64,000 nucleotides of DNA from Isoetes taiwanensis. Taxonomy: Eukaryota; Streptophyta; Lycopodiopsida; Isoetales; Isoetaceae. The position numbers and the translations under genes are program-made. Below are positions 49,765 through 61,640 of this stretch, piece by piece. The stretch lies in contig JAJEKV010000539.1 of assembly GCA_021234155.1 (NCBI GenBank), positions 1 to 64,000 on the forward strand, given 5' to 3'. A model generated the notes under the pieces. That model was not told where the DNA came from. It did not search any database and saw nothing but the letters and a program-made list of their open reading frames with translations. Each line of letters opens with the position of its first letter. Positions within the stretch are counted from its first letter, which is position 1.

Positions 49765-50960
49765 GGAAGATTTCAGATTCTCACTGAACCACCGAGGAGA
49801 CAAATCAACCAGATTTGGTAGGAGTAAGCATGAGAGTGGCTACCGTGATCTACCACTAATGCTACAAATACTCCCAACTTGCCTATTCCTCCACCAGCTC
49901 CTCTCTATCGGCCTACAAATATTACAAATATTTCCTCTCGGCCCTCTTCTTCACAAATTCATAAACTTTTTGAACCAGATCAAACCTTTCGCCACTGCTC
50001 CTCCATCAAAGACTTTATCATTTTGAGTTGACTATACCGCTTCCCCTTGCTATGATTCTTCCATGAATGCCAACCATTTTCTAAAAACTTTGAAGACTAT
50101 TATGAAGAACATGGGAGAAAGAAGGGTTCCGTGTTTGCAGAATTCATCAAATGCATGAAGGGTGATGTTTGATCTTGGCCTCGATTTTGAGTCGCCTATA
50201 GGTACCAAAGGGGATGAATTGGAACACAAGTTTCTATCAAGGTTTGGTAAGGCTACTTCACCCCGTGATCTTGTCTTTGAACTCAACTCATTTTCCATTA
50301 GACCTGGTGAGAGTGTAAAGCAAAGATGTGGAGAGATTTAATTCTTATTTGCTAGTGTGTAACAGAATCGTGTTACTCATCCAACATTGCACCTAGTTGC
50401 TTCCTTTATCGAGAGGTTTGATGTCTAGACCTAGGATCTATAGGAAGTTATTAAAATTACAAAAATTTGGTGAGTTGGATTCTATCCATAAAACATTTGT
50501 AAAGGCCGTAGATCTGGCGTAACTATTAAGCTATCTTCCCGATGAAGAGATCGAGATCCATTTTATCCTCCTCATCATGGAACCGAACATGATTTACATT
50601 TTGCTAATGCCGCCCCCGCTTATGCAAAGACAAAAAAGAGAAGAAGAAGTCCAAGGTCAAGAATTGATCCTCATGTTTCGTGAGATGAAATCGAGATCAA
50701 GAAAGTGTCCGAGGCACTTTTGAAGTTACCAAACAATCCCATCAATTAAAAAACAAAGAAAGATGCCCCACCTCCCCGAATGCACAAACCGTGGTAAACC
50801 TTACCATAGAGCCGAAAGTGTTTTGCAAGGCAATGTCCTAAGTGTCATAGAAGAGGTCACTTTGGTAGAGAATGTCCTGTTGTTTGCTCTTTTGCAAGGA
50901 AATAGGTCATGAGGAGAAGTATTGCGTTGTTAAGGCTTATTTTGAAAAACAAGATAAAGG
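49765..50960 (+). pseudogene. Tat-like gag (capsid and zinc knuckles)
   Basis: Plus-strand sequence encodes LEHKFLSRFGKATSPRDLVF and ELNSFSIRPGESVKQR near 50218-50325, the retrotransposon gag capsid signature. It is followed by zinc knuckles: CPKCHRRGHFGREC (C-X2-C-X4-H-X4-C) near 50830-50875 and a second one broken by a one-base loss near 50886. A CTNRGKPYH piece lies upstream near 50782. Frames are broken throughout. The start is missing because the region begins at a rearrangement junction. Confidence 0.75.
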
Positions 50961-51379
50961 TAAACAAATGTCAAATATAAGTTTTATTGAGACTTGTGCG
51001 TGAGAACAGAAGAGCAAGATGTTATGGTTGTGCGCATACGCATGCGAGCTCATCCAAATGCATCTACATGTTCTGTTCCACCTCATAAGGTAACATTTCA
51101 ATCAGATCCTCAGAATATAGCTCCTCCTCCCGCTCAAAGGTATAAAATGTAAAGATTCTGAGTTGGATGAATTTGAATTACTTATGAAAAATTCTAAGGT
51201 TATCGTGGATTTATTAACTCTGGCGAGAATTGCACCATCATACAGGGAAAAGTTGATCAAAAGCACTCCAGATATTGAAGAGGTTGCTGCTAAACCCACG
51301 CAACAATATTTCGTGGCTTTGCCCGAGCAAAACCAAGATCCGTGTGCTTTTTACTTGTAGTGCTACTATAGGAACTTCC

Positions 51380-51690
51380 CATCTAGACAAAGTTTTGCTG
51401 GATGGAGGTTCTTCTTTAATGTTATGCCTTATCATGTTATGAAGGCACTGGATCTCAAGGTAGAAGATAATACTTCCATTGTTCTAAAATCTTTTCAAAT
51501 GCTAAAGTTGTGCCCTAAGGGAATAGTAAGAAATGTATCCGGGTGAATACGTGGGGAATCATTGTGCCGGGCCACATTTGTGGTTGTTGATTTTGAAAAT
51601 GTTAATCAAGCTAATATCTATGATCTATTATTAGGAAGGAGATGGATGAAAACAAAGGATGCCGCACCAGATGGTCCGAAGGCACTTGCA
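51380..51690 (+). pseudogene. Tat-like aspartic protease
   Basis: LLDGGSSLM at about 51396-51422 is the catalytic D-(S/T/G)-G motif in the DGGSS form typical of plant Ty3 proteases. ALDLKVEDN, then YDLLLGRRWM near 51620-51650 (normally ILGRPWL), complete the fold. One or more frameshifts separate the pieces. The enzyme would cut the element's polyprotein. Confidence 0.7.
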
Positions 51691-51879
51691 CCATTTCCAA
51701 TGGAGCAACTTCTCACAAACCGCAAACAAACTCGATCCATCTCGCTAACATTAGGTTCATAGATGTGGACATACTACAGGAAGAAGATTTGGGTGTTTAC
51801 AATTTAGGCCCGGATGCTAGTATACATGAAGAGGTTGTCAACTTTGCTTACATGCATGTTGAATCCCCCGACCAAGGCA

Positions 51880-52300
51880 AAAAGCCTATCTCCGGGTTTG
51901 ATGGAGGTATGTCAAAAACTGGGATTGCTTCTTCTCACGCTATTTTGAAGGATGATTTTAAGTTGATGACTAAGATAGGGAGAATTCACCCTAATATTTC
52001 TTCTAATGCAGCAGAATACAAAGCCCTCATTGCAGTTTACAAGAAGCAAGGTGTATGAGTATTTTCATATTGTTATTTATGGAGACTCACAACTTGTTTG
52101 TAGACAAATCTTGGGAGAATATCGAACTAAACATCAAGACATGGAGGATCCGAAAGTGCTCAAGCCAGAGAATTATTAACTTTTTTGATCATTGGGAGAT
52201 TTTACATATTCCTAGATCTAAGAATTTTGAAGTCGACTCATTGTGTGAAAAAACCCTTATGGAGTATTTGTCCCAAGGAGCTATTCAAGAGGATGTCTTA
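51880..52300 (+). pseudogene. Archaeal-type RNase H (aRNH) placed before RT
   Basis: Plus-strand frame 51642-52058 gives GFDGGMSKTG (Asp at 51900) and ISSNAAEYKALI (Glu at 52014). After a frameshift come YGDSQLVCRQILGEYRTKH (Asp near 52084) and HIPRSKNFEVDSL (Asp near 52233). D-E-D-D with SNAAEYKAL and GDSQLV is the pattern of the plant-type aRNH found in Tat/Ogre elements. It lies after protease and about 150 bp before RT. In the Tat elements I know, it sits between the normal RNase H and integrase. A typical RNase H is also present further on (53440-53830), so this element has two. Confidence 0.75.
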
Positions 52301-52439
52301 GATGAAGAGGAGCTTTTCAATTCCATCCCATCTTAACTATCAACCTAGCACAAGAGGAATCACTTAAAGAGCTTGAAGTGCATAAAGGAGGTATATCTAG
52401 GACCCCGCAAAATGGGAGACTTATATAATGAAGGTGATC

Positions 52440-53090
52440 AAGGTAAAATGGTTGAGTTATTTGAGGATTGGGTGGATGTTTTTGCTTGGGGAGTATTCGT
52501 AAAACCGAAAGGGGTTGATAAAAAATTTGTGAGTTTGAAATTAAGGTTCGAGAAGATGCCAAAACCGTTATGTGGGTTGAGAAGAATTAATTCTTCACTT
52601 TTAGATCTTATCAAGGTGAATTATTCAAAATGCAGAATCAGATTGATAGTTGACATTGTGAACCCTCTTGGGTTTCTTGTATTGTTCCAGCTTCTAAAAA
52701 AGAATGGTTCTTTAAGAATATGTGTGGATTATAGAGATCTAAATAAAGCTATCGTTAAAGATTGTTACCCTTTGCCTTTTTGGAAGAAATCCTTTATGCA
52801 AGTGGTCGGTAAGTCTATGTACTCATTTTTGGATGGTTTCTCCGGGTTTTAATCAGATTAGCATCAAAAGGAAGATCACCAAAGACATCCTTCATTACTC
52901 CATGGGGAACTTATGCAATGAAAAGGATGCCTTTTGGCTTAATGAATGCCCCCGCCACATTTCAGAGAGCCATGGATATCGCCTTTGCAAACATGACTCG
53001 AAAGCAATTCGTGAGTTTATCCGATGATTTATGCTTAGGTAATCGATACAAGTGATCATATTTCGTGAGCTAACAAGAATATTCACATTG
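52440..53090 (+). pseudogene. Tat-like reverse transcriptase
   Basis: Frame 52373-52852 has the pre-RT FEDWVDVFAWG, then LKKNGSLRICVDYRDLNKAI and KDCYPLPF. Next come YSFLDGFSGF, the catalytic Asp block (SLDGFSGYNQI in relatives), and PFGLMNAPATFQRAMD-like coding near 52930-52985. LSDDLCLG near 53015-53040 holds the catalytic Asp pair. The gene is frameshifted near 52850 and 52930. Confidence 0.85.
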
Positions 53091-53439
53091 TGCGCATAAA
53101 CCTGGAGTTAATCTAAACCCAAAGAAGTGCATCTTTTTAGCATCCAAAGGCCGCAGCTCTTAGGCCATGAGGTTTCTCGCTAAAGGCCTTCAAGTAGTCA
53201 AGAGAAGATCATAGCTTTAAAAAGCTTCAAACACCTGTGACAATTAAAGAAGTCAAGGGATTTATGGGAATGACCTCTTTCTTAAGAGTGTATGTGCCTA
53301 ATTTCTCTCACCTTATTAGTCCTATCTCTAAGTTGACTAGAGTAGGCCAAGTTAGTAAAAGAGAAAGTAAAATATAGGCCTCGTTGTTTGACCGGATGAG
53401 TGTGAAAAGCTTTTTTTGCATCATAGAGGCTATTTGTCA

Positions 53440-53830
53440 TTCTACACTTTTAAAAACCTGCACCTTTCATTACCATTTAAAGTTTACATAACTATCACTA
53501 AAAAGGTTGGCCGGAGTTGCCATTTTGCGTGATAGACACCCTATTGCTTTTGCAAGCAAACAATGGTCTCAAATCAAGAGAAGTATGCTAAGATAGAAAG
53601 GAGTGCCGCTGCTCTCATCTTTTGATCGAGAGACAGGTCATCTTTACAAAAATCCCAAGCCACTATCTACATGCAGCAGTAACCCCATGCCTTTTTTGTA
53701 TGGTAAGAAATTAGAAAACCTAAGCTTCATAGGTGGGCTTGTAGGCTTCAATCTTATGATTTAAAGGTAAAGGTTATTCATGTATTGAACAATCCGAAGT
53801 TTATACCGCCGGCCGCCTACTTTGAACATG
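53440..53830 (+). pseudogene. Tat-like conventional RNase H
   Basis: Plus-strand sequence encodes AGVAILRDRHPIAFASKQWS near 53510-53570 (normally GAVL.Q...PIAY.S..L). KVKVIHVLNNPKFIPPAAYF lies near 53765-53825 (equivalent to the connection end). Stops interrupt it. It follows RT as expected for Ty3 pol. Confidence 0.65.
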
Positions 53831-53989
53831 AGGAGGTGGTACAAGAAGAAGAAATGACTAACCTTGTTGTAAATGAGCAGACGACGGTCAACTATGCCAC
53901 CAAGGTTGGCAACAACCTATCGAGATTCCTTCAAGATCAAGAGATACCTTCGAATTTTCAAAAGCCAAGCTTACAAGTTTAAGTTAAAA

Positions 53990-54850
53990 TGTTTGACTTA
54001 CTCATTGGTTGGTGACATCTTGTGCAAGGTAAATAGGGATGGTGTACTCTTAAGATGTGTTGATGAAGATGAAGTCCGCCCCGTACTTGGCTTAAAAATC
54101 ATAAAGGTGTTTGTGGTGGTCATTTTGGCAAACAGATACAACCGCCAAAAAATATTAAGGTCCTGGTTATTTCGGCCTCATTTATTTAGAGATTGCTATG
54201 ATGTCATAAAAAACTTGCCACCAATGCCGACATTTTTGGTAAGAAAATTTTGCATCCCCGCCTCTTCCATCGAATTGTGTCCCCTGTGCCCATTTCAAGT
54301 TTGGGGCTAGATTATGTTGGCCCTATAAATCCCTCATCTTCTCGCTTCAAAGATGAATACATTGTTGTGGCTACATTTATTTACCAAATGGTCGAAGCAA
54401 AGACTTTGAGAAAAGCAAATGCATATACTACTGCTAGGTTTTTGCATGAAAACATTTGTTCTAGATTTGGGATCCCTTTCAAAATTTTGACCGATAGAGG
54501 CTCTACTTTTATTAATGAGGTTATTCAAATTTTGTCTCAAGCCTCAAGATCGACATGTGAAAAGCTCAGCCTATTACCCTCAAGGAAATGGTCAAGCCGA
54601 GTCCACTAACAAAGTGCTTAAGGGTATTTTACAAAAAAAACAATTTTGCCAAAACCAAAAAGATTGGCATTTGAAATTATATGATGCTCTTTGGGCTCAT
54701 AGAATCACCGCTAAAACCGCCACTAATGCTTCTCCCTTCAGCTTGGTTTATGGTGTTGAAGCAGCTTATTCCTCGCTGAGTTGGAGATCCCCTTTTGAGG
54801 ATGGCACCAAGTTGGATTTGGAGTTTAATGAGGCATTACAACACAGTGTA
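53990..54850 (+). pseudogene. Tat-like integrase
   Basis: After zinc-region coding (LFRDCYDVIKNLPPMPTF near 54180-54235) the frame 54250-54609 gives GLDYVGPINPSSSRF (first Asp near 54310), FLHENICSRFGIPFKILTDR (second Asp near 54493) and, in the next frame (54515-54853), AYYPQGNGQAESTNKVLKGI (Glu near 54599). This is the D-D-E core of Ty3 integrases. It continues to WAHRITAKTATNASPFSLVY, the end of the catalytic core. Confidence 0.88.
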
Positions 54851-56841
54851 TGAGGTTTTACTAAAGTTGGATGAGGATAGATTTGGTGCGTAAAACTTCA
54901 ATCTACTTAAGAAGGCTAGAGTGCAAAGAAGCTTTTTAAAGCAGCCTCACAAGCTCCGTGGATAAATTTGCTCCATTGGAACTCGCGGCTCAAAATGGGA
55001 TGCCGCAAATGAAGGTAAGTTGTCTAAATTTGAAAATCCTTGGGAAGGCCCTTACCAGATTGTAAGAGAAGTCGGGCTGTTCATCTTATTGGCTTAAGGA
55101 TCTCAAAACAGTTTGGAATTACCCAATCCTACAAATATTCAAAGATTTGAAGATATTGGCCCAACATGCATGTTTAGGCTTTTTGTTCTATATGAACATC
55201 TATTTTAACTTAAAATAGGTTAATTGTCGTTGGAAGTTGGAGATTTAAAATTCTTTTGATTGATTTTGTTTATTTCCTTGAGGCTTAAGTCAGAGATTTT
55301 GGTTGGTTGGAATTGCTAAATTGTTTCCGATTAGTTGTACTCAAGTTTCTTTTTATACTTGTGCCATCAAGACCATTTTTCCTTTGAGGTGAACTAATTG
55401 TGTGTTCTGCTTTTGAAGCGTAAATATTTTTTCAAGATCGACATTTTCAAAAAAAGAGCAAGAGAAAATTCTATTCATCAAAAAGGTACACAAGTTACAA
55501 AAAAGAGAGGATCCTCTCATAGAAAACCAATGCTATCAAGATTTCCTCAAGGGATAGTAGGAATCTTGTCCAAGGAGATCCATCCGCAAAGATCTAAGAG
55601 ATTGTTATATCCGGTAAAAAAATTGTCCATGGTACCAAACACATAATGATCTTCACCTCCAGATTCTCTTCAGGAGTTTGAAATGCATCTCTTTTATCAT
55701 GAGAAGCATCAAGTAAACTATAGCTATCGCTAGCATCCCGTGGGGAGTAGTATAACCGCTTATACCTGCCAAATTGAGCATCCGTCACCATGATGATGCT
55801 TACACAAAAAGTAGTGCATATGTAGCATCCGAATGCATTCCCTTAAAAAAATTCCGCCCATGTAGCCTTTGTGTTCGACACTGCAAAGGTCGCTTAGTTT
55901 CTCTTGATAAGTCTTTTGCCCAAGGAAACACCCATGGCAAGGTGATCATGGTTCATGTCTTTTTTTGTAGAGTTCCTTTCTGAGTCGTGGTAGTTTTGGT
56001 CAACATTTTTGCCTTCCCATATACACGCCGTAAATGCATGTGCACCGAGTAAATTTCCACGCAGGAAGAGGTTCTTCATTAATTAAAACATTGTCCCATT
56101 CTCAGACCAGATGCATTTCTTGCACGTGTCTGATTACACCATAAGGAATAGGTACTCCTCAGAATCGGATCAAGCTCGTGAAGCACTCCTAAATTGCTCT
56201 GATCAGCCTGTTACATTGTCCTTATAGGTGTATGGTAAGAAAAAGGAGCCATGATCGGCAAGGGAGGTCGAAGTTTTCTCGGAGCACCCAGCAGGAGGAG
56301 CAAATTAGGTTCGAGCTCGATGGTTTGAATTTTTGGTGTGAAGGTTTGAATTTTTAGTTTGAAATACATTCAATGGTTGTATGAGCCAAATTTCTTGAAT
56401 AGTAGAAGTTTAGTTAAATAGGGTAGATATTTGCTATGCTTTAACAATTTTGAGTGTTGTCATTTCAGTCCATTTGCTCATTACTCTTATTTGTCTTAAG
56501 TTGGCCTCTTTCCATCTAGCCCTTGCTTCCATATGAAATTTTCGTGAGTGCTAATCCTACATTGTTACTCATCCCTTTATTTGGCACTCATGCTAATTTG
56601 ATTATCATTGTCATATGCGTGTTCATCCACTTTTCTCCATATTCAATTGCCTTGAGTTGTCCTACCTCCATTTGATCTTTATTTTCTTATCACTTCCATT
56701 ACCTTATACTGGCTTCATATTTCCCACCACCGCAGAGTAATTCTATTCCCTCCACCACTTGTTGATATTTTGAAGACCTTCGCTAGCATTTTTTCCTTTG
56801 AGGTCGAGGGGACCAGCCTCATTCTTTCCTTTTTGAGGAGA
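54851..56841. other. Tat-like 3' internal region
   Basis: Integrase C-terminal remnants (KLRG, ENPWEGPYQIV-like coding near 55030-55060) are followed by about 1.7 kb of non-coding DNA up to the right LTR. GAGGAGA at 56835-56841 is a short polypurine tract next to the LTR. Frames such as 55398-55646 show no domain. Confidence 0.45.
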
Positions 56842-59272
56842 TGTTGCCCTTTTGGGCAACATGGACCATCATGATACCTAGAGTTTCAAGATTGGAAGAT
56901 ACTTGTCAAAGTTTGGAAGACTTGTGGTTTCTTTTTGAGGTTTCATCTTAAGTTACTTTTCATCACTCATATGGTAAGAGTTAGTGCTATTTTTGATCCC
57001 CGCTAGAGTTTGGAAGAAATTGGTTCAAGTTTGGAAGACCCTTTGGGATCTTGGTTGTATAGCCTAATTCTTTTCCTTTGAGGAAGTTTTCTAGTTACAT
57101 TCTTATTTCTTGAAGACCGTGCAAAGAATATTGCAAGCTATACAAGGAGTCATTACCATGTTGCTCATATTCACTCATATGAAACTAAATGGAGTTGCAC
57201 CCATGATTTGAAGTCACACATATGAAGATGCACTTAGAAGTGGAATTGCTCTTATTTTGGCCTTGAAGATTGGAAGACCTTTTTAGAAGTTTGGAAGACC
57301 CTAGGGCCTTGAAAGCAAAGTTATGTTCATCATAAGGTATGATTTGAGCTTTTGAGATATGATCATGTGCTACTGTGGGTTCCACCTTCATCCATTTCAT
57401 CCATCCTACATCCACCTTCCTTTCATTTTTTATATACCTCATTTTCACCCTGGCCATGCCTTCTTTCATTACCTCACTACCTATATTTTATTGGCCTCAC
57501 CTCCACTTGTGAATTGCTCTCAAGAGATCATGAAAAACCTCAAGAGCAAAGAAGCTTGAATTTTACCTTCATTCTATCACCCTAAATCCTACCATAGCCT
57601 TTTTTTTCCTATTTTTCCACCCTTTTCCTATGATTTTTTTCACCATTTCCAAGGTTGAAAATTCATTGACCATGGTCAAAATGGCCAAAATTTCAAGTAT
57701 CTCAATTTGACCTGAAAAAACACTCTAGATTTGAAGCTTGGCAAAAAATAGCTAGGTTGGCCTTTTCAAAATTCAAAAAGACATGGAAACCCCTCAAATA
57801 TCATTTTTGGGATGCGTAAAAAAAATAAAAACCTATTCTAGCCTATCTACCCTATCTAATTTTGCATAGTTCCAGGTCACCCCCCCCCATTTTTCCACGT
57901 GGCAGCAGGGCGTGGGGGCCAGACACGGGCCGGTGTCCCTCTCAAGGCGGCACGCAAATTTAATAGCTGCCTCAGATTATTCCTTATATACCTTAGCCGC
58001 CAGACTCGCTTGTGCCTCGTGGGATATATCGCCCTTGAGAATTTTTGATAAACCCTAAGAAATAGAGGGAACGCAAAACCGCCAATTCGCGCTCGGCCTA
58101 AACCCCCGCCAATCCCGCCACCCAAATTAGTTCCTAAACCTTTTCCAAACCCCCGAACCTTTTGTGGCACTTGATTGATAGAAACTTGCTCGATTAGGCC
58201 GGAAATCATTGAACCGATGGTTTTTGGGAAGGACAGCTTTTAACTGGGAATACGATCATTTTTTACCCCTGAGATATACCTCCGCGGATCCGGGCGCATT
58301 TCTATATTCCCGATATTCTCTTGATCCGTTTCTACCTCAAATTCCGCTAATCCCCGCCGAGATTGAAGATTGATCAGATTTTGATTGAAGACCGACTCTC
58401 GTTGTGACTTATTTGACATCAAAACTCCTAATGCTACTCAAATTATCTTATTATTTTCTTTCTCGATAATTTTGGGTTTTCGGTTGACAATGCCTTGGGA
58501 TCCGCTTCAAGCATTATCCCGGTATTACTTACGAGAATTCTAAACTCCTCGTGATATCTTATGATTTGAATGCATATTCATTGCCCGACAAATAGTGTTT
58601 CCATCTTCTTTTGTTTCAAGTTGTTCCGCTCTGCCTAAACTAATAGAAACCAGATATTTAAAGTAGAATCCAAATTAATAGTCAGGTCCCATCTTTTAAA
58701 AGGTTTGAGTATTGCTTATATGTAAAGAAAACAAAGAAAAAATAGTTTTTTCCATAACCGCCATAAACCGTGATGTAAATCGGAGACTTTGGCCCATCTC
58801 AAGAAATATCATAGTGTTTGCTTGTCAAGAAAACCTTATGCACATGATCTAGAGTTTATTTTGAAGTCGCTTTATACAAATTCCAACTCAAGATTTATCA
58901 CCAAACTATATTTGCAAATTTTGGCTCTGCTTTGGCATTGACCAATTTTTGATCAACTTTGACATTGATTTTCTTGGTCTTCCCTATCCAAATCGAGATG
59001 CACTTTCACCAAGAGTTCTCTACTTGTCTATAACTCATACCAAAACCAAAACTCAAAAATCTTAAAGGGTGGGACTGCAAGATTGATTTTTGCTCGACAG
59101 CTTTTTTCTCGCTTCAGGATCAGAGTGATTTTGACAAAACCAAAGATTTGAAATTGAGTTCTTTTTGCTTTATATGATAAGGATTGATCACCCTAAGTGA
59201 TCTGGAGGTCCCACCAGTTTGTTTTACACTTCCTTTGAGGTTAGGCTAAAAATTCCGTGTTTTAGGCTAACA
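56842..59272 (+). mobile_element. Tat-like element, right LTR
   Basis: A 2431-bp copy matching 45717-48163 throughout. It starts TGTTGCCCTTTTGGGCAACA, a perfect 8-bp stem around TTTT, carries the TTGGAAGA repeats and the TATA box CCTTATATACC near 57976-57986, and ends TTTTAGGCTAACA. AAAGG follows at 59273-59277, identical to the bases before the left LTR. AT-rich stretches are almost identical between LTRs; differences cluster in GC-containing words. Confidence 0.88.
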
Positions 59273-60900
59273 AAAGGCTTTCCCATACCTCCTTGAATTC
59301 CGTGATCCGCTATGGGATTCTTCAATCTTCTTCCCAAAGTCGCCGAGAGCATTGAAACCGCATTGAATGCACTCTAGTTGTCGTGGAGTTTTGAAAGTGC
59401 ATCCGCTTACCACGCTGAGCTTCCCCGCCTTGTAGACTATATCAAAGTCATACTCTTCGAGAACCCATCCACCTTCTCCAAAGGTAAGGTGTGTGGCGCG
59501 AATACATACCGGAGGCTCGTGATCGCGGTCCAATTGGAACTTCCTCCCTAAGAGGTAGTGCCTCCAAATTTTAATGCCCCCACAACCGCAAAGCAATTCT
59601 CGATCATGGGCTCCGTGAAGCGATTTCGGCCTACTCATCTTCCCCGAATCATACGCTACCACACTGCCTTCTTGCATGAGCACCGCGACCAGGGCTATCT
59701 TACTCTATGCCCGCCGCAAGAACCAACTTGTCTTCTCTTCCCGATCCGCATGGTTAAGACGGGGCGGCTGCCAAAGCTTCCTTCAATAACCAAACCTCGC
59801 TGTGGGCTTTCTTGTGCCAAATGGTCTTCCAATCCTTTCACCTTTTCCTACTGCCGTCTATATTAGCTGGCCGCTATCTTAGCAAAGTTCTTCACTAACC
59901 AGAAGTACCGCTAGGCCAAGGAAACTTTGACCTCATGCACATTCCTATGTCGCCACCTAATGACGGGCCAATCTTGGCGTGATCCGCCTAAATTCCTTCC
60001 ACTGAGATCACATGACCTGTATTCCACCCTCCCCCAAGGCGGCGGCACTTTGACAACTTGGCATTACAAACCGGTGCCTCCTTAGTTTCTCGAAAGCACT
60101 CTCCTTAGATGTTGTATTTGTTCCTCCAGGATCGCATCAGACACCAAAATGTAATCAAAGAACACTATCACAAAGGTGTCCAAGAACTCCTCGAAGATGT
60201 TGGATTTCATGAGCCTCATGAATGTTGGGGTATCTCGATAAGCCAAAAGGCATTACCATGAATTCATAGTGCCCATACCGCGTCCCTAAAAGCCGCCTTT
60301 GTGAATATCTTCTTCCTTTATCCGGATCTGGTGATAGCCCTGACCTTTAAGTCGATTTTGGAGAAGACCTTTGCCCTTGGAGTTGATCCATCAAGTCATC
60401 CGATCAGGGAAGCGCATATTTGTTCTTGATGGTGTGTTTATTCAACCGCCTATAGTCTATGCACATCCTTAAGCTACCATCCTTCTTCTTTACAAAAAAA
60501 TGCGCCCAAATGGCGAGACACTAGGTCTAATGAAGCCTAGGTCAGGCAACTCCTCCGCAATTGCTTCTTTACTCCGACAACTCCTGCGTTGCCATTCTAT
60601 ATGGGGATTTGCTTGTTGGCTTCCTGATTCGAAAGTGCTATCTCACACTCGGCTCCTCTATAAGGAGGAAGCTGCTTGATCTCATCCGAAGGGAGAAGAT
60701 CTTGCCCCTTGAGCTGATCCATCAAGTCATTTGATCTCTCGAGCGATATTTATTCTTGATGGTGTGCTTATTCAACGCTTGTAGTCTATGCACATCCTCA
60801 AGCTACCATCCTTCTTCGTTACAAAAAAATGGGTGCTCCAAACTGCCAGACGCTTAGGTCTAATGAACTTGAGGTGCAATTGGAATTGCTTCTTTAGCTT
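59273..60900 (-). pseudogene. Chromovirus RNase H and RT, right copy
   Basis: Frame 59267-59683 gives WVLEEYDFDIVYKAGKLSVV (RNase H end). Farther right the minus strand has [13 protein letters not shown] near 60137-60175, [11 protein letters not shown] near 60360, and two copies of the [15 protein letters not shown] region (near 60490 and 60820) with a spacer of about 340 bp. This copy joins collinearly to protease and gag on its right, so it is the original one. Compare 48164-49764. Confidence 0.83.
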
Positions 60901-61640
60901 AGAAGACTGCCACATTCGCATGATGGGAACTTGTCGGCCCCCTGATTCGAAAGTTTATCTCACACTCGACTCCTCTATAAGGAGGAAGCCGCTGGATCTC
61001 ATCCGGGAAGAGATCATGGAACTATGTCACCTTCCGCAACTGGTTGAGCCCCTTATCTTCGCACCTCTTCCGATTCGCTCTTGAATCTCAAGCTTGAAGA
61101 TATATGCTACATGTTCACTCTTTATGCATCTGAACAGCCGCTACTAGACATGCCCATAATGGGAACAACTTTTACCCCGTGGATCTCTATGATTTTGCCA
61201 TTTTTCCTATCCTGCCGATCAAGTCCATTTCAATGATTAGGGTCAATTCCAATATTCATTACTTCCCCATCCGGATATTGAATCCTCGCAAATTAATGTC
61301 AAGTTTATTCCTTTTGCTCCTTGCCCCCCTTTACTTCCCCGCTTAAGCACATGGGTCTAGGCTTGACTTTATTGGTTTTGAGCTTCAACATTTGAATCAT
61401 TGGGGATGCAAAGTTATGGCTACTTCCCTAAGTCTATCAAGACCGCGGAATGACTTGGTCTTAGCCTTCCCTTATTGTGGAAATTACCTTTACATTGGCT
61501 CTCTCGCTTGTTCAGTATCTATTATGCAAAGATATGACACTCACCCCTCAATGTAGTCGCGGGCTTCCTTCGCCCGCCGTTGTCGCATTGCAGTGTCCCA
61601 ATCTCCCAACTCGCTAGTCTTTGACTCATGACGTAGGGGC
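60901..61640 (-). pseudogene. Chromovirus protease region (degraded)
   Basis: It lies between RT and gag on the minus strand, where protease is expected. Short coding-like pieces occur (KLKTNKVKPRPMCL near 61330-61380, EIHGVKVVPIMG near 61145-61190) but I could not find a clear DSGST motif. The call is by position. Confidence 0.4.

Larger units (their letters stand above)
45712..59277 (+). mobile_element. Tat-like Ty3/gypsy retrotransposon inserted in the chromovirus (rearranged)
   Basis: AAAGG flanks the left LTR start (45712-45716) and the right LTR end (59273-59277), and joining the flanks restores chromovirus coding between integrase and RNase H. LTRs are 45717-48163 and 56842-59272 (about 2.4 kb each). 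Internal plus-strand coding (49765-56841) runs gag, protease, archaeal-type RNase H, RT, RNase H and integrase. Between the left LTR and the internal region lies a second AAAGG and a 1.6-kb copy of chromovirus RNase H-RT (48164-49764), so the 5' untranslated region and primer-binding site are missing. All reading frames are broken. Confidence 0.8.
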
